Counted from the stretch's first letter, positions 1 through 7,064 are shown. The stretch: DNA of 15,709 bases from Mesoaciditoga sp964503355 (GCA_964503355.1 CAZCZS010000041.1:1-15709), one strand, 5' to 3'. Translations and numbers: made by a program. Notes: generated by a model from the sequence alone, not told the origin.

Positions 1-7
1 AAGTGAG

Positions 8-164
8 AACGAGATCCCGGATCAGGTCCGGGACGACCTACGGTCGGTTCAGGATGATCTTCGGTTGGTACGGCATGACAGAAAGAGAAGATCCAGGATG
101 ACATCTTCAAAAAAATCTCTTATCGCTCGAAAAGCGATGTTCATTGATAAATACTCATTGTAAC
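8..164 (+). repeat. Dispersed intergenic repeat, copy 1
   Basis: This ~157-bp stretch recurs in the same orientation at 5595-5753. Positions 8-55 are identical to 5595-5642 (48 bp); beyond that the match continues with scattered substitutions and small indels. The 5' end holds a perfect inverted repeat, TCCCGGA (15-21) and TCCGGGA (27-33), with a 5-base spacer. Phrases like TCGGTT-GG-ATGA recur inside it, suggesting it was built from shorter modules. No credible gene lies in 1-190. It sits just downstream of the aro operon, close to the assembly gap, which fits a repeat-rich spot that is hard to assemble. Confidence 0.85.
109..138 (-). terminator. Possible terminator of the aro operon
   Basis: On the minus strand, ATCGCT (138-133) and AGCGAT (127-122) form a 6-bp stem with a 5-base loop, followed after six bases by a run of seven U (115-109). 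This lies about 50 bases past the aroKB stop at 191. The gap between stem and U-run is longer than usual and the stem is not conserved in the second repeat copy, so this is a weak call. Confidence 0.35.
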
Positions 165-190
165 ATTAACGTTCAGGATGAGTAAATGAA

Positions 191-1626
191 TCAAAGCATA
201 TTGACTTCTATTTTTTCAAGATGAGATTTCCCTATTTCTTCTATAACGGGAATGATTATGTACCTTCCCTCGNNNNNNNNNNTTTTTTATCTTTACTCAT
301 CCAAGATGTGAGATGGACAAGATAAGAAGATGGTACATCTTCAAATTCTAATTTTTGGATAACGTTTTCTATTCTTTGAGCTACAGAAGGACTGAACTTT
401 TGAGATTCTAATTTCATTCCAACGGCGACGGCATGTCCATGAGAAATTCTGTTCTTGCTGGTACTTTCTAAAGCGTGTGCTATTGTATGACCGAAGTTCA
501 AAATGTGTCTGAAGTCGTTATCGTAAGGATCTTTTTCCACTATCTCCAATTTATCTTTGGCAGCAAGTGTGATGAGTTTTCGAAGGCTTACGTAGTCCCT
601 CTTTAAAATTTTATCAAGATTTTTCTCCACATGTTCGAAAAGCTCCTTATCGTACACCGCCCCCGTTTTCAACGCTTCAACCACTCCCTCTTTGAACGTT
701 TCGTCTTTCAAACTTATGGAAAAAAGAGGATTTACGAAGACATCCGGTTTTCCAAACGTTCCCACGAGATTTTTGACTCCACTGAAATTGATCGCAAATT
801 TTCCCCCTATTGCGGCGTCAACCATTCCAAGCAAGGTGGTGGGAATAAGATTGAAACTCATTCCTCTCATGAAAGTTTGGCTGGCAAAGCCCACGGTATC
901 TGTAACGGTTCCACCACCCACGACGTTTATCTTGGAATTTCTCGTCAAATTGCATTTTAAGAAGGTTTTCCAAAGATGTGAAACGCATTTCATCTTCTTT
1001 AATTTCTCACCATCCTTTACTTCTATTCCATCGATCTTCCATATCCTCTTGACGTTTTCTGAGATCACTGTCAAATCGGATGGTGGAAACGAAAAATCAT
1101 CATGAATTATTAACCTCTGAAAAGAATTGAATTTCTCAGATGATAATGGTTTCAGCGTTGCACTCACGATTTTAGCCGTCACTTCCCACTCGCTTAAATC
1201 ATCAGTGTCGATCTTTTTGAAAATTTCGTAAAATCCCTTTCTCTTTTCGAATAGAGTAAGGAAATCATCTTTATTTTTGGCTAACGGTCTCTTACTATCT
1301 TTAACTCTGTTCCACAAAATTTCCACTGAAGAGCGAAGGTAAAATGTCGTCATCGTTGACAATACACGTCTGTTTTCAGCATCCTCTACAACGCCACCTC
1401 CGGTTGAGATGACCGTATTTTCCAATTTTGAGATTTTTTTGAGTAATTCGCTTTCCCTTTTTCGGAATTCCCTTTCACCGTATTTTTTGAAGAACTCATA
1501 TATAGGACCATTCTTTCTCTCGAATTCTTCGTCCATGTCCACATGTTTTAATCCCAGAACACCCGCTACCTTCTTACCTATTTCACTTTTTCCAGAACCC
1601 ATCATCCCAACAAGAACGATTTTCAT
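191..1626 (-). CDS. aroKB: Bifunctional shikimate kinase / 3-dehydroquinate synthase (AroKB fusion)
   Basis: The first ~160 residues are shikimate kinase, which phosphorylates shikimate with ATP: Walker A G7-MMGSGKS14, the D30/D32 pair, R55, the GGG76-78 loop and lid R113-P-L. The rest is NAD- and metal-dependent 3-dehydroquinate synthase, converting DAHP to 3-dehydroquinate: GGGTVTD 237-243, PTTLLGMVDAAIGGK 262-276, FGHTIAHALE 378-387 and HGHAVAVGM from 396. The kinase-first fusion matches T. maritima. Start ATG 1626 overlaps the aroC stop by 4 bp (ATGA); an open frame upstream of it lies inside aroC and is not used. After residue 448 (SKDKK) comes the 10-N gap (273-282). The literal frame would stop at 256. 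A shifted frame after the gap reads EGRYIIIPVIEEIG and on to a stop at 193-191, which matches the usual AroB C-terminus (DKK..G..RF.LL..IG). The gene is therefore probably intact, with only a few bases missing from the assembly. Confidence 0.95.
273..282. other. Assembly gap (10 N) inside aroKB
   Basis: Ten N separate two clearly coding stretches of the same gene. The upstream frame ends on a codon at 285-283, while the downstream frame needs a codon starting at 271. The true number of missing bases must therefore be 2 more than a multiple of 3, and ten is ruled out. From the usual spacing between DKK and the following Gly in AroB, the gap is probably only about 2-8 bases. Confidence 0.9.
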
Positions 1627-2726
1627 TGGGGAATCACACGCTTTCTTCTGTAATCTTCCACTCTTTCTTCCAATTCTGAAAAGGTTGAACTTCCAAACTC
1701 TTCGATCAATTCTCTGAAAATCGCCGTTGAAACTTTGGCAGTGGATATGACGGAGATCGCCCCGACTACACACGTATCCGATCTCACGTAAGAAGTACGC
1801 GCTTCTTTACCGTCTTTCATATCGATGCTTTTCAAACTTTTGCGCTGAGTCGGAACGGCCTTCACAAGAAGCACAATCTCAATTCTTTCACCATTCGCCA
1901 TTCCACCTTCTATACCACCAGCGTGATTTGTCGCTCTCACACCTTTGGTCTCTATTTCATCCATGTATTGGATTCCCGGAAGAACGTAGGTCTTTTCTAT
2001 ATCTCCAAATTCAACGCCTCTCACAGAGGGAATATCAAACAGGGCCCTTGCGAGTACGCTGGTAATACGATTTTCGTATGAATTAAAAGTTCCAATACCA
2101 ATTGGTAACCCTTCCACAAATGTTTTCACTTTTCCTCCTAAAGTGTATCCTTGGGTGAATGCCCTATCTATTTCTATCATCATCTTTTTCTCCGCCTTGG
2201 ATTCAGGACAAAGGAGTGGATGGTCTTTTAGAGAAAGATTTTGAAAAACTCCATCAACGTTTGCTCTTACCTCTCCAACTTCAACTGTGTAAGACCAAAC
2301 CTTTATTTTCAGTTTTTCAAGGGCTTGTCTGAACACTTCTCCGATAGCCACATCCATGGCCGTTCTTCTGGAGCTAGCGCGTTCAGTTGTTATTCGACTG
2401 TCTTGAAAAAGATATTTCACCATTCCAGCAAAATCAGCATGACCTGGTCGTGGAACAGATGATTCTTCATTTGGTGGTGTGGTGGACTTGTTCTTTATAA
2501 AAAAAGTCAAGGGCGCACCAGTTGTTTTACCTTGCCAAAGTCCCGACAGAACCTGAACGTGATCGCTTTCCAAACTCATTCTTTTACCACGTCCATAAAC
2601 ATGCTGCCTTAAAAATAAAGCTTCATCTATTTTGGAAACATCAATTTCAAAATGGGCCGGAAACCCCTCGACTATCCCAAACAAACCGTAACCGTGTGAA
2701 TCTCCTGAGGTTAAAATTTTTATCAT
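1623..2726 (-). CDS. aroC: Chorismate synthase
   Basis: Chorismate synthase performs the last common aromatic step, the anti-1,4 elimination of phosphate from EPSP, and needs reduced FMN. The 367-residue protein has the family signatures: GDSHGYGLFG at the N-terminus, RPGHADFAG with DSRITTERASSRRTA in the first third, and ATNHAGGIEGGMANGE in the second half. Length is normal for a prokaryotic AroC without insertions. Start ATG 2726 overlaps the aroA stop in ATGA and has GGTG just upstream; a longer open frame to 2780 lies inside aroA. The stop in turn overlaps the aroK start by 4 bp. It is the third gene of the aro operon and is probably translationally coupled on both sides. Recognition is unambiguous. 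Confidence 0.97.
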   Translation of the reverse strand: MIKILTSGDSHGYGLFGIVEGFPAHFEIDVSKIDEALFLRQHVYGRGKRMSLESDHVQVLSGLWQGKTTGAPLTFFIKNKSTTPPNEESSVPRPGHADFAGMVKYLFQDSRITTERASSRRTAMDVAIGEVFRQALEKLKIKVWSYTVEVGEVRANVDGVFQNLSLKDHPLLCPESKAEKKMMIEIDRAFTQGYTLGGKVKTFVEGLPIGIGTFNSYENRITSVLARALFDIPSVRGVEFGDIEKTYVLPGIQYMDEIETKGVRATNHAGGIEGGMANGERIEIVLLVKAVPTQRKSLKSIDMKDGKEARTSYVRSDTCVVGAISVISTAKVSTAIFRELIEEFGSSTFSELEERVEDYRRKRVIPQ

Positions 2727-3982
2727 TTCATCACCTTCTTCAAATCGGAATAAAATGAAGGATAGCTCACCCAAACACATTTAGAGTTTTCTATATCAAC
2801 TCCTTCAGAGCATGCCCCGGCAACACTGGCAAGCATAGCTATTCGATGATCTGAAAATGGATTTACTTTCGCCCATTTCAACTTTGAAGGTCCACGAACT
2901 GAAAAACCATCGTTCATTTCTTCTATGTCGGCTCCCATTTTTTTCAAAACGTTTACAGTTGCCTTTATTCTGTCACTTTCCTTTTTTCGAAGTTCCGATG
3001 CTCCTTTCACAATCGTTTCACCGCGGGCAAATACGCCTAAAAGGGCTATCAAAGGAATTTCATCTATCAACGCTGGAATTTCAAAAGGGGATACTTGAGT
3101 GGCCGTTAAATTCGAACTTTCAACCACGATATCCGCTTGAGGTTCCACGTCATCGACGAAATTTTCAACTTTTAAGTTGGCGTTCATTCTTTTCAAAACG
3201 TTTAAAAATCCAGTTCTCGTTGGATTAACTCCAACTCTTTCCAGTCTTAAATGTGCGTTTGGATGTATGACCCCTAACGTCAAAAAGAAGGAAGCAGATG
3301 AAAAGTCACCAACTATCTTTTGAGTGAAAGGTGGCAATCGCGATGGATGAATTTTTACACCGTTAGCGTTGATTTCAACGATACCAAACTGTGATAAGAA
3401 TCTCTCCGTGTGATCGCGACTTTTCACCTTCTCAATGTAAGTGGAATCTCCATTTGCCCCCAACGCTGCAAATATAAAAGAAGATTTGACTTGAGCGCTT
3501 GAAAGCTCAGATTCATAAAGGGTGCCTTTCAGATTTCCTCCACGAATAGAAAAAGGCAAATTCGATGCGTTCCCTCTTCCATCTATTTTCGCTCCCAACA
3601 TTCTCAAAGGTTTGGCCACTCTTTTCATAGGTCTTTTGGAAAGAGATTTATCTCCCCATAGAATTGAAAAAATGTTCTGAACTGCCAAGAGTCCCATTCC
3701 TATCCTCGCGGTTGTTCCAGAATTACCACAATATATCGGTGAAGATGGTTCGATGAATTTATCAGGAGGTGTTATGGTTATTTTTTCATTTTCTTCATCT
3801 ATCTTTGCTCCCACAGCTTCTATAAGGTGTAAAGTCCTGAGAGTATCATCACAGATCAAAGGATCATGTATAACACACTTCTCCGTTGACATGGCGGAAA
3901 AAAGGAAAGCCCTATGAGTTATGGATTTATCACCCGGTACCACCACGGTACCCCTTATTTTGTTTGCGGGTTTTATCTTCAT
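2723..3982 (-). CDS. aroA: 3-phosphoshikimate 1-carboxyvinyltransferase (EPSP synthase)
   Basis: EPSP synthase joins phosphoenolpyruvate and shikimate-3-phosphate. The 419 residues cover the whole two-domain fold: VPGDKSITHR (K19, S20, R24) binds the phosphoshikimate, CGNSGTTAR (85-93) is the first signature loop, SSAQVKS follows, then EIPALIDEIP with the catalytic Asp, KESDRIKA (second signature) and DHRIAM near the end. The NSGTT form of the loop, instead of NAGTA as in E. coli, resembles Bacillus-type (class II-like) enzymes. ATG 3982 overlaps the aroF stop by 4 bp and the stop overlaps aroC by 4 bp, so it is an internal operon gene. In T. maritima tyrA and aroE flank this gene; both are absent here. 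Confidence 0.97.
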   Translation of the reverse strand: MKIKPANKIRGTVVVPGDKSITHRAFLFSAMSTEKCVIHDPLICDDTLRTLHLIEAVGAKIDEENEKITITPPDKFIEPSSPIYCGNSGTTARIGMGLLAVQNIFSILWGDKSLSKRPMKRVAKPLRMLGAKIDGRGNASNLPFSIRGGNLKGTLYESELSSAQVKSSFIFAALGANGDSTYIEKVKSRDHTERFLSQFGIVEINANGVKIHPSRLPPFTQKIVGDFSSASFFLTLGVIHPNAHLRLERVGVNPTRTGFLNVLKRMNANLKVENFVDDVEPQADIVVESSNLTATQVSPFEIPALIDEIPLIALLGVFARGETIVKGASELRKKESDRIKATVNVLKKMGADIEEMNDGFSVRGPSKLKWAKVNPFSDHRIAMLASVAGACSEGVDIENSKCVWVSYPSFYSDLKKVMK

Positions 3983-4992
3983 TCTTTCACCCCCATTACC
4001 TTTAGAATCTTCATACTGGTGGTGTACACCTCTTCAAATTCTTTGAAATTAAGACTTTGCGGACCATCGGAAAGGGCCTTTTCGGGATTTGGATGAACTT
4101 CTATCATCGCTCCGTCTGCACCAACTGCGACAACAGCTTTTGACAACGGAGGTATGAGATCTCTACGACCGGTAGAATGACTTAAATCAACGATAATTGG
4201 AAGATGAGAAAGTATCTTAATAAGCGGCACAGCCGATATATCCAACGTGTTCCTGGTGTATTTTTCAAATGTTCTTATGCCCCTTTCACAAAGAATAACT
4301 TTTTCGTTTCCATGGTGAAAAAGATACTCTGCGGCGAGTAACCACTCTTCTATGGTGGACATGAACCCTCTTTTTAAGAAAATTGGCTTGGTCGAATTTC
4401 CAAGTTTTTCAAGAAGTTTGAAATTTTGCATATTTCTTGCTCCCACTTGGATGATATCGACGTAATCTTCGAAAATTTCGAAATCTTCCACCGACATCAT
4501 TTCGCTGATCACCTTCATGTTGTATTTGTCCGCAACTTTTCTCATTATTTTCAATCCCTCAACTCCAAGACCTTGAAAAGAATAGGGGGATGTGCGAGGT
4601 TTAAACGCTCCTCCTCTCAATATTTTGACGCCGAGCGAAGATAAAAAACTCGCTTCTTCATCCATCTGTTCTAAGGATTCCACAGCACATGGGCCGGCGA
4701 AAAATTCAAAGTTGTCGCCACCTATTTTCACATCTTCGATTTCTATGATCGTATCGCTTGGGTGGAATTCCCTCGAAACGAGTTTGAATGGCTTTAGTAC
4801 TTCTATCACCTTTTCGACGCATTCCAAAGATTCGAAATTTTCTTTTCTCTCGTAAACGTTATCACCTATTATCCCAACGATGGTTTTTTCCGCTCCGCGC
4901 GAAAGATTAACATCGAATCCCATCTCTTTCGCCAAGCTTACGACTTTTTTTATTTCCTCTTCCTTGCTGTTGGCCTTTAAAACGACTATCAT
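3979..4992 (-). CDS. aroF: 3-deoxy-7-phosphoheptulonate synthase, type I-beta with N-terminal regulatory domain
   Basis: DAHP synthase condenses PEP with erythrose-4-phosphate, the entry step of the shikimate pathway. Its 337 residues align closely with the T. maritima enzyme from memory. Residues 1-~66 form the ferredoxin-like domain that binds feedback inhibitor (Tyr in T. maritima); the rest is the TIM barrel with AGPC102, LRGGAFKPRTSPYSFQG, GARNMQNF, LKRGF, H272, E298 and D309. The residue equivalent to the inhibitor contact H29 of T. maritima is N29, while S31 is kept. The usual DPSH reads DLSH (L270). Start ATG 4992 has a GGGAG site just upstream. It is the first gene of the aro operon, 28 bases past a leader terminator, so its transcription is probably attenuated. 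Confidence 0.97.
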   Translation of the reverse strand: MIVVLKANSKEEEIKKVVSLAKEMGFDVNLSRGAEKTIVGIIGDNVYERKENFESLECVEKVIEVLKPFKLVSREFHPSDTIIEIEDVKIGGDNFEFFAGPCAVESLEQMDEEASFLSSLGVKILRGGAFKPRTSPYSFQGLGVEGLKIMRKVADKYNMKVISEMMSVEDFEIFEDYVDIIQVGARNMQNFKLLEKLGNSTKPIFLKRGFMSTIEEWLLAAEYLFHHGNEKVILCERGIRTFEKYTRNTLDISAVPLIKILSHLPIIVDLSHSTGRRDLIPPLSKAVVAVGADGAMIEVHPNPEKALSDGPQSLNFKEFEEVYTTSMKILKVMGVKE

Positions 4993-5019
4993 GTTGTCAT
5001 CTCCCTTCTTCCTAATAAA

Positions 5020-5051
5020 AAATCGGGATTCCCACTTCGGAATCCCGATTT
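5020..5051 (-). terminator. Leader terminator (attenuator) of the aro operon
   Basis: On the minus strand, a 13-bp perfect stem (5051-5039 with 5032-5020, core AATCGGGATTCC/GGAATCCCGATT) closes a 6-base loop. Its 3' arm runs directly into six U (5022-5017). It lies between the promoter and aroF, after the small Tyr-rich reading frame, so it would end transcription before the operon unless disrupted. The 5' arm is also complementary to a segment in the end of the leader reading frame (see 5044-5098). Confidence 0.93.
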
Positions 5052-5098
5052 GCAGACATAAAGCTAGAAAGCCTTACTCTACACAAATCGGGTAAGGC
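5044..5098 (-). promoter_or_regulatory. Antiterminator and competing hairpin of the aro leader RNA
   Basis: Minus-strand RNA CCCGAUUUG (5092-5084) is perfectly complementary to CAAAUCGGG (5052-5044), extendable by two G-U pairs to 5082/5054. This pairing uses the 5' arm of the terminator, so the two structures exclude each other. A second hairpin, GCCUUAC (5098-5092) with GUAAGGC (5077-5071), shares one base with the first arm and crosses it, so it would compete or form a pseudoknot. A ribosome halted at the Tyr codons (5114-5100) would mask 5098-5092 and leave 5092-5084 free for antitermination. A ribosome at the leader stop (5081-5079) would cover 5092-5084 and let the terminator form. Confidence 0.75.
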
Positions 5099-5144
5099 GA
5101 TAGTAATAGCCATAATTATTTACAAAAAGACGGCATATTCTCAT
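5079..5144 (-). CDS. Tyr-rich aro leader peptide (attenuation peptide)
   Basis: This 21-codon frame, too short for ordinary gene calling, starts at ATG 5144 and ends at TAG 5081-5079. A good site, AAGGA (5158-5154), stands nine bases before the start; another in-frame ATG at 5153 is too close to that site. The middle reads NN-YGYYY-R: four Tyr codons (5114-5112 and 5108-5100), three of them consecutive. Two Phe and no Trp codons are present. It begins ~34 nt after the predicted transcription start and is followed by antiterminator and terminator stems, the classic arrangement of trp/his/phe leader peptides. The natural reading is that charged tRNA-Tyr level sets ribosome progress and so controls the aroF-aroA-aroC-aroKB operon. 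A chance frame is unlikely given site, codons and structures together, but no homolog could be checked. Confidence 0.82.
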   Translation of the reverse strand: MRICRLFVNNYGYYYRLTRFV

Positions 5145-5184
5145 AAGTCTCATTCCTTTGCAAAAAAAGAAATCACTTTTTTCG

Positions 5185-5213
5185 ATTTTACACCTTAGAA
5201 ACTTATTTGTCAA
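5185..5213 (-). promoter_or_regulatory. Promoter of the aro operon
   Basis: On the minus strand, TTGACA (5213-5208) and TAAAAT (5190-5185) are separated by exactly 17 bases, a near-consensus housekeeping promoter. Transcription would start around 5179-5176, giving a leader of about 185 nt before aroF. Regulation seems to act in this leader and not at initiation, since no clear operator palindrome overlaps the promoter. Confidence 0.9.
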
Positions 5214-5537
5214 GTTTAATTGTTTTTAAAGTTAACTTACTCATGTGGCGGCTGAAAGTAATTAAAAATCGTGAAACAAAGATCCGGCGTGAATGTTGAA
5301 GAATTAACAACACCTCGTGTAAAACTAATTTGAACGCGTTAACTTCAGGATTTCAAATTCCCCTTGAAGCTTTCGTCAAGACAAGTAAAAATCGGCACGT
5401 AGCGTGTAGGTCTGTAGTGAATGGCAGGTGGCATTTTCATTTTTGTACTTGCGATGCGCTTTTACTTCTTACTTGTTACCACTCACTTTTTCGTCATTGC
5501 GGCCTACGACTCGTTGATAAGAGTCTTTGACCTTAAC
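5214..5537. other. Gene-free region upstream of the aro promoter
   Basis: No convincing gene lies here; the open frame at 5330-5530 on the plus strand has no ribosome binding site and no coding character. A possible stem, AATTTGAA with TTCAAATT, lies at about 5328-5360. The stretch 5490-5525 (GTCATTGCGGCCTACGACTCG) looks like a decayed copy of the palindromic element at 5538-5565. Otherwise nothing can be assigned. Confidence 0.5.
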
Positions 5538-5624
5538 GTCATTCCGGGCTACGACCCGGAATCTCATAGGATAAGGATGAGATTCTGAATCAAAAACGAG
5601 ATCCCGGATCAGGTCCGGGACGAC
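5538..5624. repeat. Pair of REP-like palindromes in inverted orientation
   Basis: The first unit holds ATTCCGGG (5541-5548) and CCCGGAAT (5555-5562), a perfect 8-bp stem. The second holds TCCCGGA (5602-5608) and TCCGGGA (5614-5620). The reverse complement of 5538-5565 matches the second unit at most positions (GAGAT-CCGG...CCGG-A-GAC), so these are two copies of one element in opposite directions about 35 bases apart. That is the arrangement of REP doublets (REPIN/BIME). The second unit is also the start of the dispersed repeat at 5595. Confidence 0.7.
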
Positions 5625-5753
5625 CTACGGTCGGTTCAGGATTACCTTCGGTTGTACGCATGATAGAAAGAGAAGATCTAGGATGAGATTTTCAAAAAAA
5701 TTCCATTATCGTTTGAAAAGAGATGCATGTTTGTCAAAAACCATTGGCTTGTA
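5595..5753 (+). repeat. Dispersed intergenic repeat, copy 2
   Basis: This stretch matches 8-164 in the same orientation, identically over 5595-5642 and with ~80-90% similarity by eye thereafter, fading near 5753. The two copies flank the whole aro operon at a distance of ~5.6 kb, so homologous recombination between them could delete or duplicate it. Confidence 0.85.
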
Positions 5754-5776
5754 AGGTTGACGCACACATCGAGTTA

Positions 5777-5820
5777 TTGAATTCAAATTGAATTTTTCTA
5801 GACTATTTTAGTCTTATTTA
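5777..5820 (+). promoter_or_regulatory. Possible promoter and operator region of the exported protein gene
   Basis: The AT-rich stretch has TTGAAT (5777-5782) and TAGACT (5799-5804) with a 16-base spacer, a weak promoter match. Three palindromes crowd it: TTGAATTCAA (5777-5786), TTCAAATTGAA (5782-5792) and AGACT-5-AGTCT (5800-5814). These could be regulator sites; this is inference from pattern only. Confidence 0.3.
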
Positions 5821-5870
5821 ACGAAGGGTACAAATTGCGCGCAAAAACAAAAAATACGAAGGGTGGAAAA

Positions 5871-7064
5871 ATGATGTTTAAAAACAAGATTTTGATTTTT
5901 TTATCGGTAGCGATGATTTTAACTGTGGCTAGTAGTTCGATGCTGGCAACAGGGCTGTTAAATCAAATGTCAGCAATGGAAGAAGGGTACTGGTATTCCA
6001 GATACAATTTAGGCAATTTGGTTATGAGATCTGGAATGGGTGAAATGTTCATGCCAGACATGGCAACGATGATGAAGGCTTTAAAATCGGTAGACGCAGA
6101 TTTTGATCCGATGAAAAAAGGAACCGCTTACGGTGACGGAGATCACGTGGTTATGCCTAAAAACCCGGCTTTTCTGAGAAACGTTTACGTTTCGGGGGAT
6201 CCTCACTACATTTCTAAATTCGTAGCCAGTGATTTTAAAACGCAAAGATGGAATCCAAAAACGTTTAATAAAATTTTCACTGGTTTGGCAAGTGGTTTTA
6301 CAATAATAAAAGAAGTAGAATGGGCAAAGCAGTTTCACCACGATGAACATTTTGGAAGTGCAAAGGACAATTTCGGTGCGCAGTGGAGATTCGTCGGAAT
6401 GATCATGGATTTCGGAGCGAAAATGCAAGCTAGCTACTTCTTAAATCATCAAAACGAATTTGATCTTTCAAATGGTGGAGATTACCTGATGATGTGGGCT
6501 TTAAGTGATCTATCGAATTTGCTGAAAGTTGACAAAATTCCCAACAGTAAAACAAACAGGTATAAAGACGTTCAAGCATCAAGAATGTTTCAAAAAGCTG
6601 CAGATGAATTGTCTAAAATGACGAAAGATGAAAAACTTACCACCTTCAAAGAAAAATCTCTTGCCATACAATCGCTGATTTGGTACGCTTCTTCAACCGA
6701 CAACGAGAAAAACAAAAAGGATGCGGCCGTAAGAATCTTTTCTCTTTTCAACAATCTTAAAGCCATGAATCCTTCTAACGCCACTCAGAGAGCATACTCT
6801 TTAGCTGGTCTTATAGAGGCTAAGAGAGTTTTGAAGATGAACGATGTTGAAGCTATAAATAAAATCGCCTCAGACTTCTTTAAAGATTTCGATTTTTCCA
6901 AGGGTTTTTTCAACAGTCAAAGCACTTATTCGGTAGACGACGTTGCTGTCATAGTTGGCACACTCAACGAACTTTTGCTTTTTGAGAACGACAAATTTGG
7001 TGAACAAGCTGGAAAAACTTTGGTAAGCTTCTTTGAAAATGTTGTGGATAAAGCGGGTCTTTAA
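5871..7064 (+). CDS. Exported protein of unknown function, upstream part (ends at in-frame TAA)
   Basis: I do not recognise this family. From ATG 5871 (ribosome site GGGTGG 5861-5866; ATG 5874 is equally possible) the 397 residues begin with a typical signal peptide or membrane anchor (basic KNK, then ILIFLSVAMILTVA). The remaining chain looks extracytoplasmic, is rich in Met and aromatic residues near the N-terminus, has a His cluster (HHDEH, 156-160), and from ~240 on appears helical. No CxxCH, no lipobox Cys and no known enzyme motif is visible. The frame stops at TAA 7062-7064 but stays open in the same frame for another 129 codons with clear coding character, ending in a membrane segment at 7454. 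The original gene was therefore probably ~527 residues, anchored at the C-terminus. This may be a nonsense mutation, a sequence error or programmed readthrough. Confidence 0.7.
   Translation: MMFKNKILIFLSVAMILTVASSSMLATGLLNQMSAMEEGYWYSRYNLGNLVMRSGMGEMFMPDMATMMKALKSVDADFDPMKKGTAYGDGDHVVMPKNPAFLRNVYVSGDPHYISKFVASDFKTQRWNPKTFNKIFTGLASGFTIIKEVEWAKQFHHDEHFGSAKDNFGAQWRFVGMIMDFGAKMQASYFLNHQNEFDLSNGGDYLMMWALSDLSNLLKVDKIPNSKTNRYKDVQASRMFQKAADELSKMTKDEKLTTFKEKSLAIQSLIWYASSTDNEKNKKDAAVRIFSLFNNLKAMNPSNATQRAYSLAGLIEAKRVLKMNDVEAINKIASDFFKDFDFSKGFFNSQSTYSVDDVAVIVGTLNELLLFENDKFGEQAGKTLVSFFENVVDKAGL

Noticed and set aside
1..190. Insertion sequence or transposase remnant at the left edge
   Set aside because: The stretch is a short repeated intergenic element with no coding potential, no terminal inverted repeats and no target duplication that can be seen.
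256..270. aroKB ending at the literal in-frame stop near 256
   Set aside because: The frame across the N-gap is arbitrary; the neighbouring frame gives the proper AroB C-terminus and stops at 191.
5020..5180. T-box riboswitch controlling aroF
   Set aside because: The leader has a terminator, but no T-box sequence pairing with tRNA (AGGGUGGNACCGCG type), no AG-box and no specifier loop. The Tyr codons lie in a translatable frame with a ribosome site, so leader-peptide attenuation fits better.
5330..5530. 66-codon plus-strand open frame in the aro upstream region
   Set aside because: It lacks a ribosome binding site, has low-complexity content and runs into the degenerate palindromic repeat.
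5490..5650. CRISPR array
   Set aside because: The repeated units are palindromes in opposite orientations with unequal spacing, not regular direct repeats with spacers; no cas gene is present.
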